7,717 nucleotides of DNA from Gemmatimonadota bacterium (lineage in GTDB: Bacteria; Latescibacterota; UBA2968; UBA8231): contig JAPOYQ010000292.1 in NCBI GenBank assembly GCA_026706505.1, positions 1 to 7,717 of the forward strand. Direction: 5' to 3'. The translations under genes and the position numbers were made by a program. Below are positions 1 to 6,514 of this stretch, one piece after another. The stretch's first letter is position 1. Each line of letters begins with the position of its first letter. The notes under the pieces are model-generated. The model saw nothing but the letters and a program-made list of their open reading frames with translations, made no database searches and was not told where the DNA came from.

Positions 1-454
1 TGGCATGCCAAGCTTCGCGCCCCGCCTTCGACTCCGTGATGACAACGGAAAGCCGATTATCCGAATCGCGTCCCGCTGCCACAACCCGCGTCAGCAGCCG
101 AACATCGACGCCGGCCTCCAGACACATATCGTCGAGCAACCGCTTCATCTCCTCCACATCATAGGCGTAGTTCTTGCCGCCGTCGTGTCGCAGCCGCCTA
201 GCATCGCGCTGATTCAGCCGCGCCGTGATCTCGGCCATGATCCCCGGCTTGTTCGCCGAGTCGATAATCCAGCTAAGCGCTCCCGTGGTCCAAACGCCGC
301 CCAGGCAGCCGTGCAACTCGATCAGCCGCGTCTTTACCCCTTGGCGGGCAGCGGCAATCGCCGCGGCCACACCCGCAGGTCCCCCACCACAAACGACCAC
401 GTCTGTTTCCTCAACGATGGGAACGTCCCGGGCCTGTTCCTGATGCGATCTCAA
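1..454 (-). CDS. FAD-dependent oxidoreductase, N-terminal part (runs off the left edge)
   Basis: The minus strand is open from position 454 to the window edge, giving 151 residues of a protein whose family members are usually over 400. After a short leader, residues 18-29 form the FAD-binding Rossmann motif (DVVVCGGGPAGV, GxGxxG type), followed by an Ala-rich helix and an acidic residue closing the second strand (RLIE, about residue 50). The stretch GCLGGVWTTG after it is typical of the FAD_oxidored (Pfam PF12831-type) family, flavoproteins acting on unknown small molecules. No ATG exists upstream of the motif; the frame is closed by TAG upstream. The best start is TTG at 454-452, which has a strong AGGAGG seven bases before it. 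It lies 53 bp downstream of the propeller-like gene on the same strand, so both are probably co-transcribed. The family call is secure; the substrate is unknown. Confidence 0.85.
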   Translation of the reverse strand, partial: MRSHQEQARDVPIVEETDVVVCGGGPAGVAAAIAAARQGVKTRLIELHGCLGGVWTTGALSWIIDSANKPGIMAEITARLNQRDARRLRHDGGKNYAYDVEEMKRLLDDMCLEAGVDVRLLTRVVAAGRDSDNRLSVVITESKAGREAWHA

Positions 455-461
455 ACTCTGT

Positions 462-467
462 CCTCCT
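462..467 (-). promoter_or_regulatory. Ribosome binding site deciding the TTG start
   Basis: AGGAGG on the minus strand (CCTCCT on plus) lies seven bases before the TTG at 454-452. The perfect Shine-Dalgarno match and the lack of any in-frame ATG or GTG upstream of the Rossmann motif are the reasons for calling a TTG start for the FAD oxidoreductase. Confidence 0.65.
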
Positions 468-507
468 ACTCCTGTCCCTGAATTGAATACCTAAGGCCAC
501 AGGAGCA

Positions 508-1971
508 TCACTGCGGCGTCGCGTCTCCCGCAAAGGGTCCGTACATGCCCTTGCCCCATTCGATCGGCGCCGTTTCCACATTTGCGACAACTTTGGGATC
601 GGCCGGCGCTGATGCGATCTCTGCACCATCTTGGGCGATCGCAATCCGGTCACCATCAGCGATGAATTCCAGTGTGGTTTCCCCTTCTCGCCAGGCCACT
701 GGACCTGCGGCGCATCCCAGCTTGCGCATCCGATGCACCGTCCGATACTCGTTCCAGGCCTCGTCGTCGTGCAAAAACTCCATTCTCATGTCCCGTTCCG
801 GACAACCCTTCGCACTTGTCGAGATGAAGAGCGAATCACCCATCGGGGCCAGGCCCGTGGTTCGATTGCCCCAGTCGTTCCAGACGAGCTCTGCGCCGTG
901 CATTTCGTTGTAGCCAGTAACCCGGTCTTCCCAAGGGTGGTTCATCTCGTCCGTGATTGCGGGATGCTCGAACATCCTGCGAACAAAGTTCCATTCGTCG
1001 CCGGGGTGGTCGTAACGCCATAACTCAGCCCACGGCCAGACCCCTACGTACACATCTCCCCCGAACAGGCAGGTTGTCTGCGCCTCGCGTACAGCAGTCG
1101 AAACACCGGGCATCACCGGCGGCCAATCCTCCAAGTGACGCAGCGTCGTCCCCTTTTTCACGTATTCCAGCAGGTTCCCAGTCGGATAGTGGCCGATCAG
1201 CATCCGATCATACCAGTTCAGCATCGAATAGAGTTGGTGGCTGACGCCCGTCTGAGACTGGCGAATGATCCTCCATGCCGAGCCGTCAAAGGCGTAGACC
1301 CCTCCGACATTCGAGGACTGAATGATCTCGCCGCCCAACTGCCCAGCGGAGAACGAGGTTTCACCCGCATAGCGCAGATCCAGTGTGATCGCCCTGTCCA
1401 GATCGAGCGGACCGTCGCCCGGCCGCCACGGAACCGCATGTAGCTTGCTCCATGCGGGATCGTTGTTCTGATAGAAGACAAGGTGGCCGTGGGAGTAATA
1501 GAAATGGTGGTAGTGGCCCTCGTCGGGCTGCATCAGGATCTTCGCGCCGTCGCACCATGCCTCGCCGCCCTTGAACTGGAGCAGTTTTCCGGCGACGCGC
1601 ATCATCCCCTCGCCGCTTGCCGTCTCCTTGATGCCAAACCTTTCATCGACAACCCAAGCATTGGATTCGTCATCGTACCATCGCGCAGTGCGATCGAGCT
1701 GACCGCTGAACTGATAGACCTTGCCGTCGAGGTCGAACAGATAGTTGCCACCGTCGTCGGATGGAAACGGCAGCTTCTCGTACGTCATCTCCCCGCCGTC
1801 GTGACGGACGAAGAACTGAAGTGTCCAACGGTCCATGCGGAAGTGCGTGTTGAAAAGCCCCATGAACCCCGCACCAAACAGCACCCGACCATCGCTGTCT
1901 CGGGCTTCAAACACGGTACCTAGGTTCTGCCCGAGATCTTCCCCGAAGTTCACCTTTGCAGTAATCTGCAT
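508..1971 (-). CDS. Uncharacterised beta-propeller-like protein, 487 aa
   Basis: I do not recognise a named family. The protein has no signal peptide or membrane segment, so it should be cytoplasmic. It is rich in Trp, Tyr, Gly and Asp, with repeated short strands of the form 'display item - aromatic - Asp-Gly - Trp', as in FDLDGKVYQF (79-88), VYAFDGSAWRII (225-236), LLEYVKKGTTLRHL (267-280) and LWRYDHPGDEWNFV (317-330). This pattern resembles Kelch or other beta-propeller blades. A His-rich stretch (GHYHHFYYSHGH, 152-163) could bind metal. The last ~60 residues (LEFIADGDRIAIAQDG, about 434-449) look like a separate beta-strand pair, perhaps a small sandwich domain. The ATG at 1971 is preceded by GAGGATAGG on the minus strand (plus 1973-1981). 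It is the first gene of a leftward operon with the FAD oxidoreductase, and its promoter mirrors that of the divergent Gfo/Idh gene. The coding call is firm; propeller is inference; function unknown. Confidence 0.8.
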   Translation of the reverse strand: MQITAKVNFGEDLGQNLGTVFEARDSDGRVLFGAGFMGLFNTHFRMDRWTLQFFVRHDGGEMTYEKLPFPSDDGGNYLFDLDGKVYQFSGQLDRTARWYDDESNAWVVDERFGIKETASGEGMMRVAGKLLQFKGGEAWCDGAKILMQPDEGHYHHFYYSHGHLVFYQNNDPAWSKLHAVPWRPGDGPLDLDRAITLDLRYAGETSFSAGQLGGEIIQSSNVGGVYAFDGSAWRIIRQSQTGVSHQLYSMLNWYDRMLIGHYPTGNLLEYVKKGTTLRHLEDWPPVMPGVSTAVREAQTTCLFGGDVYVGVWPWAELWRYDHPGDEWNFVRRMFEHPAITDEMNHPWEDRVTGYNEMHGAELVWNDWGNRTTGLAPMGDSLFISTSAKGCPERDMRMEFLHDDEAWNEYRTVHRMRKLGCAAGPVAWREGETTLEFIADGDRIAIAQDGAEIASAPADPKVVANVETAPIEWGKGMYGPFAGDATPQ

Positions 1972-2062
1972 ACCTATCCTCGTCTTGGTCTAGCTTCTGA
2001 TTGTCATCCTAAGTGAAGAGGAGTGACCTCTACTACCTTGGTACGGATTGTTAAGAATAGGT

Positions 2063-2081
2063 GGGATTATAAAAGGCCTTT
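2063..2081. repeat. Inverted repeat arm 1, probable operator
   Basis: GGGATTATAAAAGGCCTTT. It matches the reverse complement of 2170-2188 at 18 of 19 positions. The half 2072-2081 (AAAGGCCTTT) is itself a perfect 10-bp palindrome, as expected for a dimeric DNA-binding protein. On the minus strand the element includes the -10 box of the leftward promoter. The arms are 88 bp apart. Confidence 0.7.
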
Positions 2082-2094
2082 AGATGTGTGTCCA
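2066..2094 (-). promoter_or_regulatory. Leftward sigma70-type promoter for the propeller/FAD operon
   Basis: On the minus strand a -35 box TGGACA (plus 2089-2094; five of six consensus bases) is separated by 17 bp from a perfect -10 box TATAAT (plus 2066-2071). Transcription would start near 2059, leaving a leader of about 88 nt before the ATG at 1971. The leader contains a small 5-bp inverted repeat (AGAGG/CCTCT, 2017-2031). The 19-bp operator-like element at 2063-2081 covers the -10 box and the adjoining spacer. Confidence 0.6.
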
Positions 2095-2154
2095 GCGGTG
2101 TGGTTCCCTAGCGCCCCAACGCAAGCGAAGCCGTCTCAAAGACACCTACCCTGC

Positions 2155-2185
2155 TTGACCTGCCCTCTCAAAGGCCCTTTATAAT
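2155..2185 (+). promoter_or_regulatory. Rightward sigma70-type promoter for the Gfo/Idh gene
   Basis: A -35 box TTGACC (2155-2160; five of six consensus bases) and a perfect -10 box TATAAT (2180-2185) are separated by 19 bp, slightly long. Transcription would start near 2192, giving a leader of only about 20 nt that holds the Shine-Dalgarno AAGGGAG (2197-2203) before the ATG at 2212. The spacer and -10 box are overlapped by the second operator-like arm. Confidence 0.55.
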
Positions 2186-2188
2186 CCC
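2170..2188. repeat. Inverted repeat arm 2, probable operator
   Basis: AAAGGCCCTTTATAATCCC, the mirror copy of 2063-2081 with one difference. Its first 11 bases (AAAGG-C-CCTTT) form a near-palindrome with a single central base. It covers the -10 box of the rightward promoter, the same relative placement as arm 1 has on the leftward promoter. One regulator binding both arms could control both operons. Confidence 0.7.
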
Positions 2189-2211
2189 TACACATAAGGG
2201 AGACAGGTAAC

Positions 2212-3216
2212 ATGATTAAACTGGGTATGATCGGCTGTGGCGGCATGGGGGGTGCCCACATGCGGCGGTTTCACACTCTGAGCGATCGGGTCGCATTGAC
2301 CGCGGCGGTCGATGTTGTTCCCGAGCGCGCAGAAGCCGTCGCACAGCAATTTCCGGGGGCCTGTGTGGCGACGGATTACCGCGAGATTTTAGACTCTGTA
2401 GACGCCGTATTGCTCGCGCTACCCCACCATTTGCACGCTTCCGCCGGACAGGCGTGTCTCAATGCGGGCGTTCACGTCTTGCTCGAAAAACCCATGGCCA
2501 ATAGTGAAGCCGCCTGCCAAGACCTGATTGCGGCATCGGCGACCTCGGGCAAAGTGCTGATGATTGCGTACTGCATGCGCTTTCACCCCATTGTCCAGCG
2601 TTTGCAGGCATTGTTAGATGAAGGCGCGTACGGCGATGTATTTCAAGTGTCGATCTGGACCGAGCAACTCACTCGCTATCCCCCCGGTCACTGGGCTTCG
2701 AGCCAAGAGCGCTTAGGCGGCGGGCAGTTGTTTAGTCACGGCTGTCATTACATCGATTTGCTGCTTTGGTTTTTGGGGCGACCTGTGTGCGGCATGCACA
2801 TGGGCACCAATTTTGGCACGCCGTGGATGGAGCGCGAAGGCACGAGCAATGTGACGATGGAATTTGCCGATGGCCGCCTAGGCTATCACTTCGGCACTTG
2901 GGGCGCGCGGGGCACCCGGTTGCGCTACTCAATCCACGCGCATTGTACCGAAGGTATGCTCGACGCCGATATCTCAGGCGGCAAACTCGTGCATATCCTG
3001 CGCGGCCAAGAGGAAGTCTTGTTCGAAGCAGAGCCGGGCAAACACACGGAAAACGAGATGGCTCATTTCCTCGATTGCATTGAGACCGGACAAACGCCGC
3101 TGACCGACGGCAAAAGCAGCTTGCAGGGATTGCGCGTGATCTGGCGGCTATACGAAGCCGAGCAAGCAGGGCATATTGCAGATTTGACGGGCTTGGGTTT
3201 GGACGAGGCCGAATAA
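2212..3216 (+). CDS. Gfo/Idh/MocA family oxidoreductase, 334 aa
   Basis: This is an NAD(P)-dependent sugar or inositol dehydrogenase-type enzyme of the cytoplasm. The N-terminal Rossmann fold shows GCGGMG (residues 8-13), the family motif EKPM (92-95) carries the expected catalytic Lys93, and GGGQLFSHGCHYID (169-182) is the second-domain signature with His179 and Asp182. The Asp often found at the position of Ser175 is replaced. Length is normal for the family (330-390). The ATG at 2212 has AAGGGAG upstream at normal distance. It leads a rightward operon with the aldo/keto reductase 55 bp downstream, under a promoter paired with that of the divergent propeller gene. The last 161 bp are present again, decayed, at 6351-6507. 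Family certain; the substrate (a polyol, sugar or sugar acid) cannot be told. Confidence 0.92.
   Translation: MIKLGMIGCGGMGGAHMRRFHTLSDRVALTAAVDVVPERAEAVAQQFPGACVATDYREILDSVDAVLLALPHHLHASAGQACLNAGVHVLLEKPMANSEAACQDLIAASATSGKVLMIAYCMRFHPIVQRLQALLDEGAYGDVFQVSIWTEQLTRYPPGHWASSQERLGGGQLFSHGCHYIDLLLWFLGRPVCGMHMGTNFGTPWMEREGTSNVTMEFADGRLGYHFGTWGARGTRLRYSIHAHCTEGMLDADISGGKLVHILRGQEEVLFEAEPGKHTENEMAHFLDCIETGQTPLTDGKSSLQGLRVIWRLYEAEQAGHIADLTGLGLDEAE
3056..3216 (+). repeat. Direct repeat copy 1: 3' end of the Gfo/Idh gene
   Basis: The last 161 bp of the Gfo/Idh gene recur in the same orientation at 6351-6507. By hand alignment there are 8 substitutions, a 1-bp gap (CAAA versus CAA) and a 3-bp gap just before the stop. 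The longest identical run is 68 bp (3130-3197). Similarity ends at the stop codon. This copy is intact and in frame. Confidence 0.9.
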
Positions 3217-3271
3217 GTTGCGAAAATTCAATGAATTCAACCGGGCAGAGAAGAGAAAATGAGGTATTGGA

Positions 3272-4137
3272 ATGGAAAAACTCGCCAAACTCGGCTCCAC
3301 CGACCTCGAGGTCAGTCGCCATGGATTCGGAGCGGCACGCATCGGCGACGGCACCCCCCTCGACCAGATAGCGAGCCTGTTGAACAGCCTCCTCGATCTA
3401 GGCATCACCTTCATCGACACCGCTGACTGCTACGCCCAAAGCGAGGAACTCATCGGCCGCTATCTCGGCAACCGCAGCGGCGAGTTCGTCATAGCCACCA
3501 AGTGCGGCTGCATCACTGGCGGCGATGAGGGGGAGAGGCGTATTCCCGCGCCGTTATCGACCGGAGCATCGACCGGTCGCTCGAGCGGATGGGTCTCGAA
3601 TGTCTCGATCTCGTCTTCCTGCACACCTGTTCGGCCGAGATATTGCGCGCCGGCGAGGCCGCGGATGCTCTGCTGCGGGCGCGCGACGCTGGCAAGGTGC
3701 GCTACACAGGCTATAGCGGCGACGGTGAAGATGCCATGCAGGCGATCTCGCTGGGGGTTTTCGACGCGCTCCAAGTGACTTTCAACATCCTCAATCAGGA
3801 CGCTCTGGACGAGGTGCTGCCAGCAGCCGTAGGTGCCGGCATGGGCGTGGTCGCCAAACGCCCTATCGCCAACGCCAGGCTGCTGCCCAGGGACTCGCCG
3901 CACTACCACGCTGGTCCCTACTGGGATCCCGTGCGCTCCTTGCTGACTGACGAAGGGGCATGGGACGATCCGCTGGCGTTTTCTTTGCGCTTTACCTTGT
4001 CACATCCGGTGATCACTTCGGCCATCATCGGTACAACCGACCCAGTGCACGCGCGGGAGAACGCCAAACGAGCCCAAGCCGAACCGCTCTCGCCACAGTT
4101 GCTAGATGCACTCCACAAGCTGCGTCCGGGAGACTGA
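3272..4137 (+). pseudogene. Aldo/keto reductase, split by a one-base frameshift
   Basis: The NAD(P)H-dependent reductase is encoded in two frames: residues up to about 85 from ATG 3272, the rest in the frame running through 3589 to TGA 4135-4137. The switch falls at or near the five-G run 3529-3533; restoring one base joins ...GDEG to ...YSRAVIDRSIDRSLERMG, the conserved sequence before strand 4 of the barrel. The catalytic tetrad is complete: Asp49 (FIDTAD), Tyr54, Lys77 (IATKCG) and His (FLHTC, codon 3622-3624). The C-terminal cofactor motif SAIIGTTDPVHARENA is also present. Repaired length is about 288 residues, normal for the family. The start has GAGG seven bases upstream. The intact motifs and lack of other stops suggest a recent lesion or a homopolymer sequencing error rather than long decay; programmed -1 slippage on the G run is possible. 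A 13-bp palindrome (3225-3237) lies in the gap from the Gfo/Idh gene. Confidence 0.85.
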
Positions 4138-4215
4138 CTTGTTGGTGCCCAAGTCGCCGACCTGAAAGCGCGGTACAAGACACACAGCGTCGAAGCCTTG
4201 CGGCACGACTGGTGC
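4138..4215 (+). other. Coding-like 25-codon tail in frame after the aldo/keto reductase stop
   Basis: Immediately after the TGA at 4135-4137 the same frame stays open to a second TGA at 4213-4215. The 25 codons are mostly G or C at the third position and read LVGAQVADLKARYK...RHDW, a helix-like sequence ending in Trp, as some aldo/keto reductases do. It may be a former C-terminal extension cut off by a new stop, or the remnant of another gene. It has no start signal of its own. Weak evidence. Confidence 0.25.
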
Positions 4216-4231
4216 TGAGACGCCGGCTCCG

Positions 4232-6307
4232 TTAACACCCGCGCCGTGTCGGGTTTGCTTGCAGATACAGAACACTCATGCCGTAGACGATGAGGCGCGG
4301 AATGGTGAAGCGGACGCTTGATCCGCTCTTTTCGTGCTCGAGCACAACCGGTTCTCGCATCTCCGGATAGTGCCATTCAACCCGCTCTACCTGAAAGCCG
4401 TCGAGCATTTCACACTCCGCTTGGAGCGGCCCGACCGGAAGCGGTACCTCGATTGCGGCCTCCTCATCCTGCTGGTAGTTGATCCAGTGAATGACCACCG
4501 CGTCCACATTCTGTGGGTACCATGCCCGCACCCGCACGAACCAAGGGGCATCGGTGACCAGCCAGGGCCGGCCGACGAACTGTTCCAGCTCCAACAGAAA
4601 CCGTTGACCGAAGGTATCGTCTTCGAGCTTGGGAAAAATCGGCATCTCTTGCGGGATACCCTTGATCGGCACCGTCTCTGGAGTCCAAGGACCGTCGGGA
4701 ATGTACATCCCCCCTCCCGTGAGGCCGGCGATCGATCCTACGGCTGGCGATGCTCTCAGAGCTTGAAGCAGCGGCTCCTCGTGCGGTGACCCGTCGACGG
4801 CGAGACGACCGCTGTTGCCCGTAAACACCAGACGGCCTCCTGCGCGGACGAACGCTGCTAACCACTCGCCTTCCGCCGCACTCAGTCTCTGTATTTCCGG
4901 TAAAACGAGGACTTCGTAGTCAGCGGCGCGCTCGCTTAGCTGTTCGTCGAGGATGATGTCGAAGAACCAGTGGCCGTCCTCTAGATGTTGCCCGAATCGC
5001 TTGAGCGCGTCGAGACAATCCATCTCCGCCTGCATCTCGGCTCTCCTCGGATAGACGAGGGCAATCTGAGACCACGGGGTCGCCGGGTGAAGCAGCCCCT
5101 CGTGGTGGAACATGAATCGCTGGTAGCGAATGACCGGGCCGTAATAATCCTCCGGCGCAACATTGACGCTTTCTTCTTGCTCAAGGCGCGGTGGTCCGGC
5201 GTGAAAGGCCAGCGCCGTGCCGTGATGGGCCAGCGCCTCGGCAGCCCAGATGCGCCAGCGCTTGTAGTCGTACTTGTTTATGACGAAGGGTCTGCCGCCC
5301 CCGGCGGCGTACATGAAGCGGGATGGCAAACCCATGTCGGCGAGGTACCCCTGAGAGAGCGAGCTGATCGCCTTGGATGGCCCCTGGCTGTACCAGATAT
5401 AGTCCTCCCCCCTGGCCCACAACTCCTGCGGCAGCAGAGAGCGCTCGTCGTGCGGTCGGAAATCGTATTTGTGATTCCACTGCGCTAGGAGCAGGTCCGG
5501 TTTGAGCGACCGCCCGTATTCGATGAAGACTTCGTCGAAGGACTCTTTGCGTTTCAGGTCGGATCCCTGGGCCAAGACGAACTGCAAACGGGCTGCCAGC
5601 TCTTCCGGACAGTCGGAACTCGCCGTGAACACGTCGGGCACCTCCTCCAAGTCGGCGATTCCGAAAATCCCCTGAATCTCTTCTGTGGTCAGTCGCGTGC
5701 CCAGAAAACGGCGCGCATAGTCGGAGCAGTACTGGCAGTGGCAGAGAGACTCGTAGTGGTGGGTGGCATTGAAGCCGTCCAGGCCAACCTCGATGCCCTT
5801 GCGCACCATCCTCTTAAGGACCGCCAACCATTTTGGATTGCTCATGCAGCCGCGATAGGTGCGATAGGGACGGCCCGGTATGGTGCGCCATTTGAGCGAT
5901 CCGTCGGCATTGCGCTGCAGGCCTTCTTCAGCGGCAGCGCACGGCGGCGAGCCCAGCAGATCGTCGGTCCACATGCGCGCCCACTTCTCGCCGAACAGGC
6001 CGAGTCCCTCCTCGTGATTCCCAAAGTGCATGGTTGTCGACAACTGGCCGGTGACGCGCGCGCCGGCTTCCTGTATCTGAGAAATGACCTCGGCGGCTAG
6101 GTCCAGGTTGGCCTTCGCACTGCGCAAGGGCATGCCCGACCACGACGATTCGATATGCTCATCACCGACGAGCGAATAGAAATCGACTCCGAAGTTCCCC
6201 ACCTGCACCAACTGGATCCTCGCTCGGCGCACGTGATCGACGACCTGAGACGCGGCTGGCAGGGTCCAATGTTCGATGATGCGGCTTATGCGGCGCTGTG
6301 CGCCCAT
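4232..6307 (-). CDS. GH42-like protein with beta-galactosidase trimerisation (class-I-glutaminase-like) domain, 691 aa
   Basis: This is a large cytoplasmic protein (no signal peptide) resembling GH42-type and hypothetical GHL-type glycosidases. Numbering from the ATG at 6307: residues ~5-390 fit a TIM barrel, with the segment GLDGFNATHHYESLCHCQYC (about 175-194) holding an HH and a CxCxxC cluster of a kind seen in putative glycosidases of this sort, possibly metal-binding. Residues ~414-510 (QIALVYPRRAEMQAE... VLVLPEIQRLSAAE... FVRAGGRLVFTG) match the glutaminase-like fold of the GH42 trimerisation domain. Residues ~590-680 form a beta-rich C-terminal domain. The catalytic acid pair is not evident. 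The frame extends upstream to an ATG at 6388, but that stretch is antisense to the decayed Gfo/Idh copy; ATG 6307 has GAGG five bases before it and is preferred. The gene is convergent with the aldo/keto reductase and 207 bp downstream of the enolase-family gene. Family placement moderate; substrate unknown. Confidence 0.8.
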   Translation of the reverse strand: MGAQRRISRIIEHWTLPAASQVVDHVRRARIQLVQVGNFGVDFYSLVGDEHIESSWSGMPLRSAKANLDLAAEVISQIQEAGARVTGQLSTTMHFGNHEEGLGLFGEKWARMWTDDLLGSPPCAAAEEGLQRNADGSLKWRTIPGRPYRTYRGCMSNPKWLAVLKRMVRKGIEVGLDGFNATHHYESLCHCQYCSDYARRFLGTRLTTEEIQGIFGIADLEEVPDVFTASSDCPEELAARLQFVLAQGSDLKRKESFDEVFIEYGRSLKPDLLLAQWNHKYDFRPHDERSLLPQELWARGEDYIWYSQGPSKAISSLSQGYLADMGLPSRFMYAAGGGRPFVINKYDYKRWRIWAAEALAHHGTALAFHAGPPRLEQEESVNVAPEDYYGPVIRYQRFMFHHEGLLHPATPWSQIALVYPRRAEMQAEMDCLDALKRFGQHLEDGHWFFDIILDEQLSERAADYEVLVLPEIQRLSAAEGEWLAAFVRAGGRLVFTGNSGRLAVDGSPHEEPLLQALRASPAVGSIAGLTGGGMYIPDGPWTPETVPIKGIPQEMPIFPKLEDDTFGQRFLLELEQFVGRPWLVTDAPWFVRVRAWYPQNVDAVVIHWINYQQDEEAAIEVPLPVGPLQAECEMLDGFQVERVEWHYPEMREPVVLEHEKSGSSVRFTIPRLIVYGMSVLYLQANPTRRGC

Positions 6308-6312
6308 CTCTG

Positions 6313-6316
6313 CCTC
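6313..6316 (-). promoter_or_regulatory. Ribosome binding site supporting the internal start at 6307
   Basis: GAGG on the minus strand lies five bases before ATG 6307-6305. Residues encoded upstream, from ATG 6388, overlap the Gfo/Idh remnant on the other strand and show no family similarity, so this site favours the shorter protein. Confidence 0.5.
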
Positions 6317-6350
6317 AGTTGATTTCCCACAGTCTAGGACGGGTTCAAAA

Positions 6351-6507
6351 AGATGGCCCATTTCCTCGCTTGCATTGCAACCGGGCAACGCCGCTGACCG
6401 ATGGCAAAAGCAGCTTGCAGGGCTTGCGCGTGATCTGGCGGCTATACGAAGCCGAGCAAGCAGGGCATATTGCAGATTTGACGGGCTTGGGGTTGGACGA
6501 GGCCTAA
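6351..6507 (+). pseudogene. Truncated, frameshifted copy of the Gfo/Idh 3' end (direct repeat copy 2)
   Basis: It encodes MAHFLACIATGQ and then, one base out of frame, TPLTDGKSSLQGLRVIWRLY through GLDEA and TAA, matching the last ~50 residues of the Gfo/Idh protein at 2212-3216. A one-base loss in CAAA puts a premature TGA in the original frame. Five of the eight substitutions are synonymous and the 3-bp gap keeps the frame, so most divergence arose while the sequence was coding. No upstream part of the gene is present: a stop lies in frame just before 6351. It ends 7 bp from the converging enolase-family gene. Confidence 0.88.
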
Positions 6508-6514
6508 CCCGCGA

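Noticed and set aside
1..19. GCATGC and AAGCTT next to each other at the left edge resemble a cloning-vector polylinker.
   Set aside because: There is an extra base compared with the pUC polylinker order, and the FAD oxidoreductase reading frame continues through it with family-like residues (SKAGREAWHA).
3225..3237. AATTCA-A-TGAATT palindrome between the Gfo/Idh and aldo/keto reductase genes.
   Set aside because: Too short a loop for a hairpin, no promoter next to it, and A/T palindromes of this size occur by chance.
2732..3322. Long reading frame (196 codons) on the minus strand across the Gfo/Idh gene.
   Set aside because: It is antisense to a well-supported gene, has no recognisable domain, and its Arg/Ser-rich composition is typical of a shadow frame.
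4216..4260. Possible terminator between the convergent aldo/keto reductase and GH42-like genes.
   Set aside because: Only short imperfect pairings (CCCG/CGGG, ACAC/GTGT) without a proper stem or U-run.
4985..5488. Plus-strand frame of 167 codons inside the GH42-like gene.
   Set aside because: Shadow of the well-supported minus-strand gene; no domain and no ribosome binding site seen.
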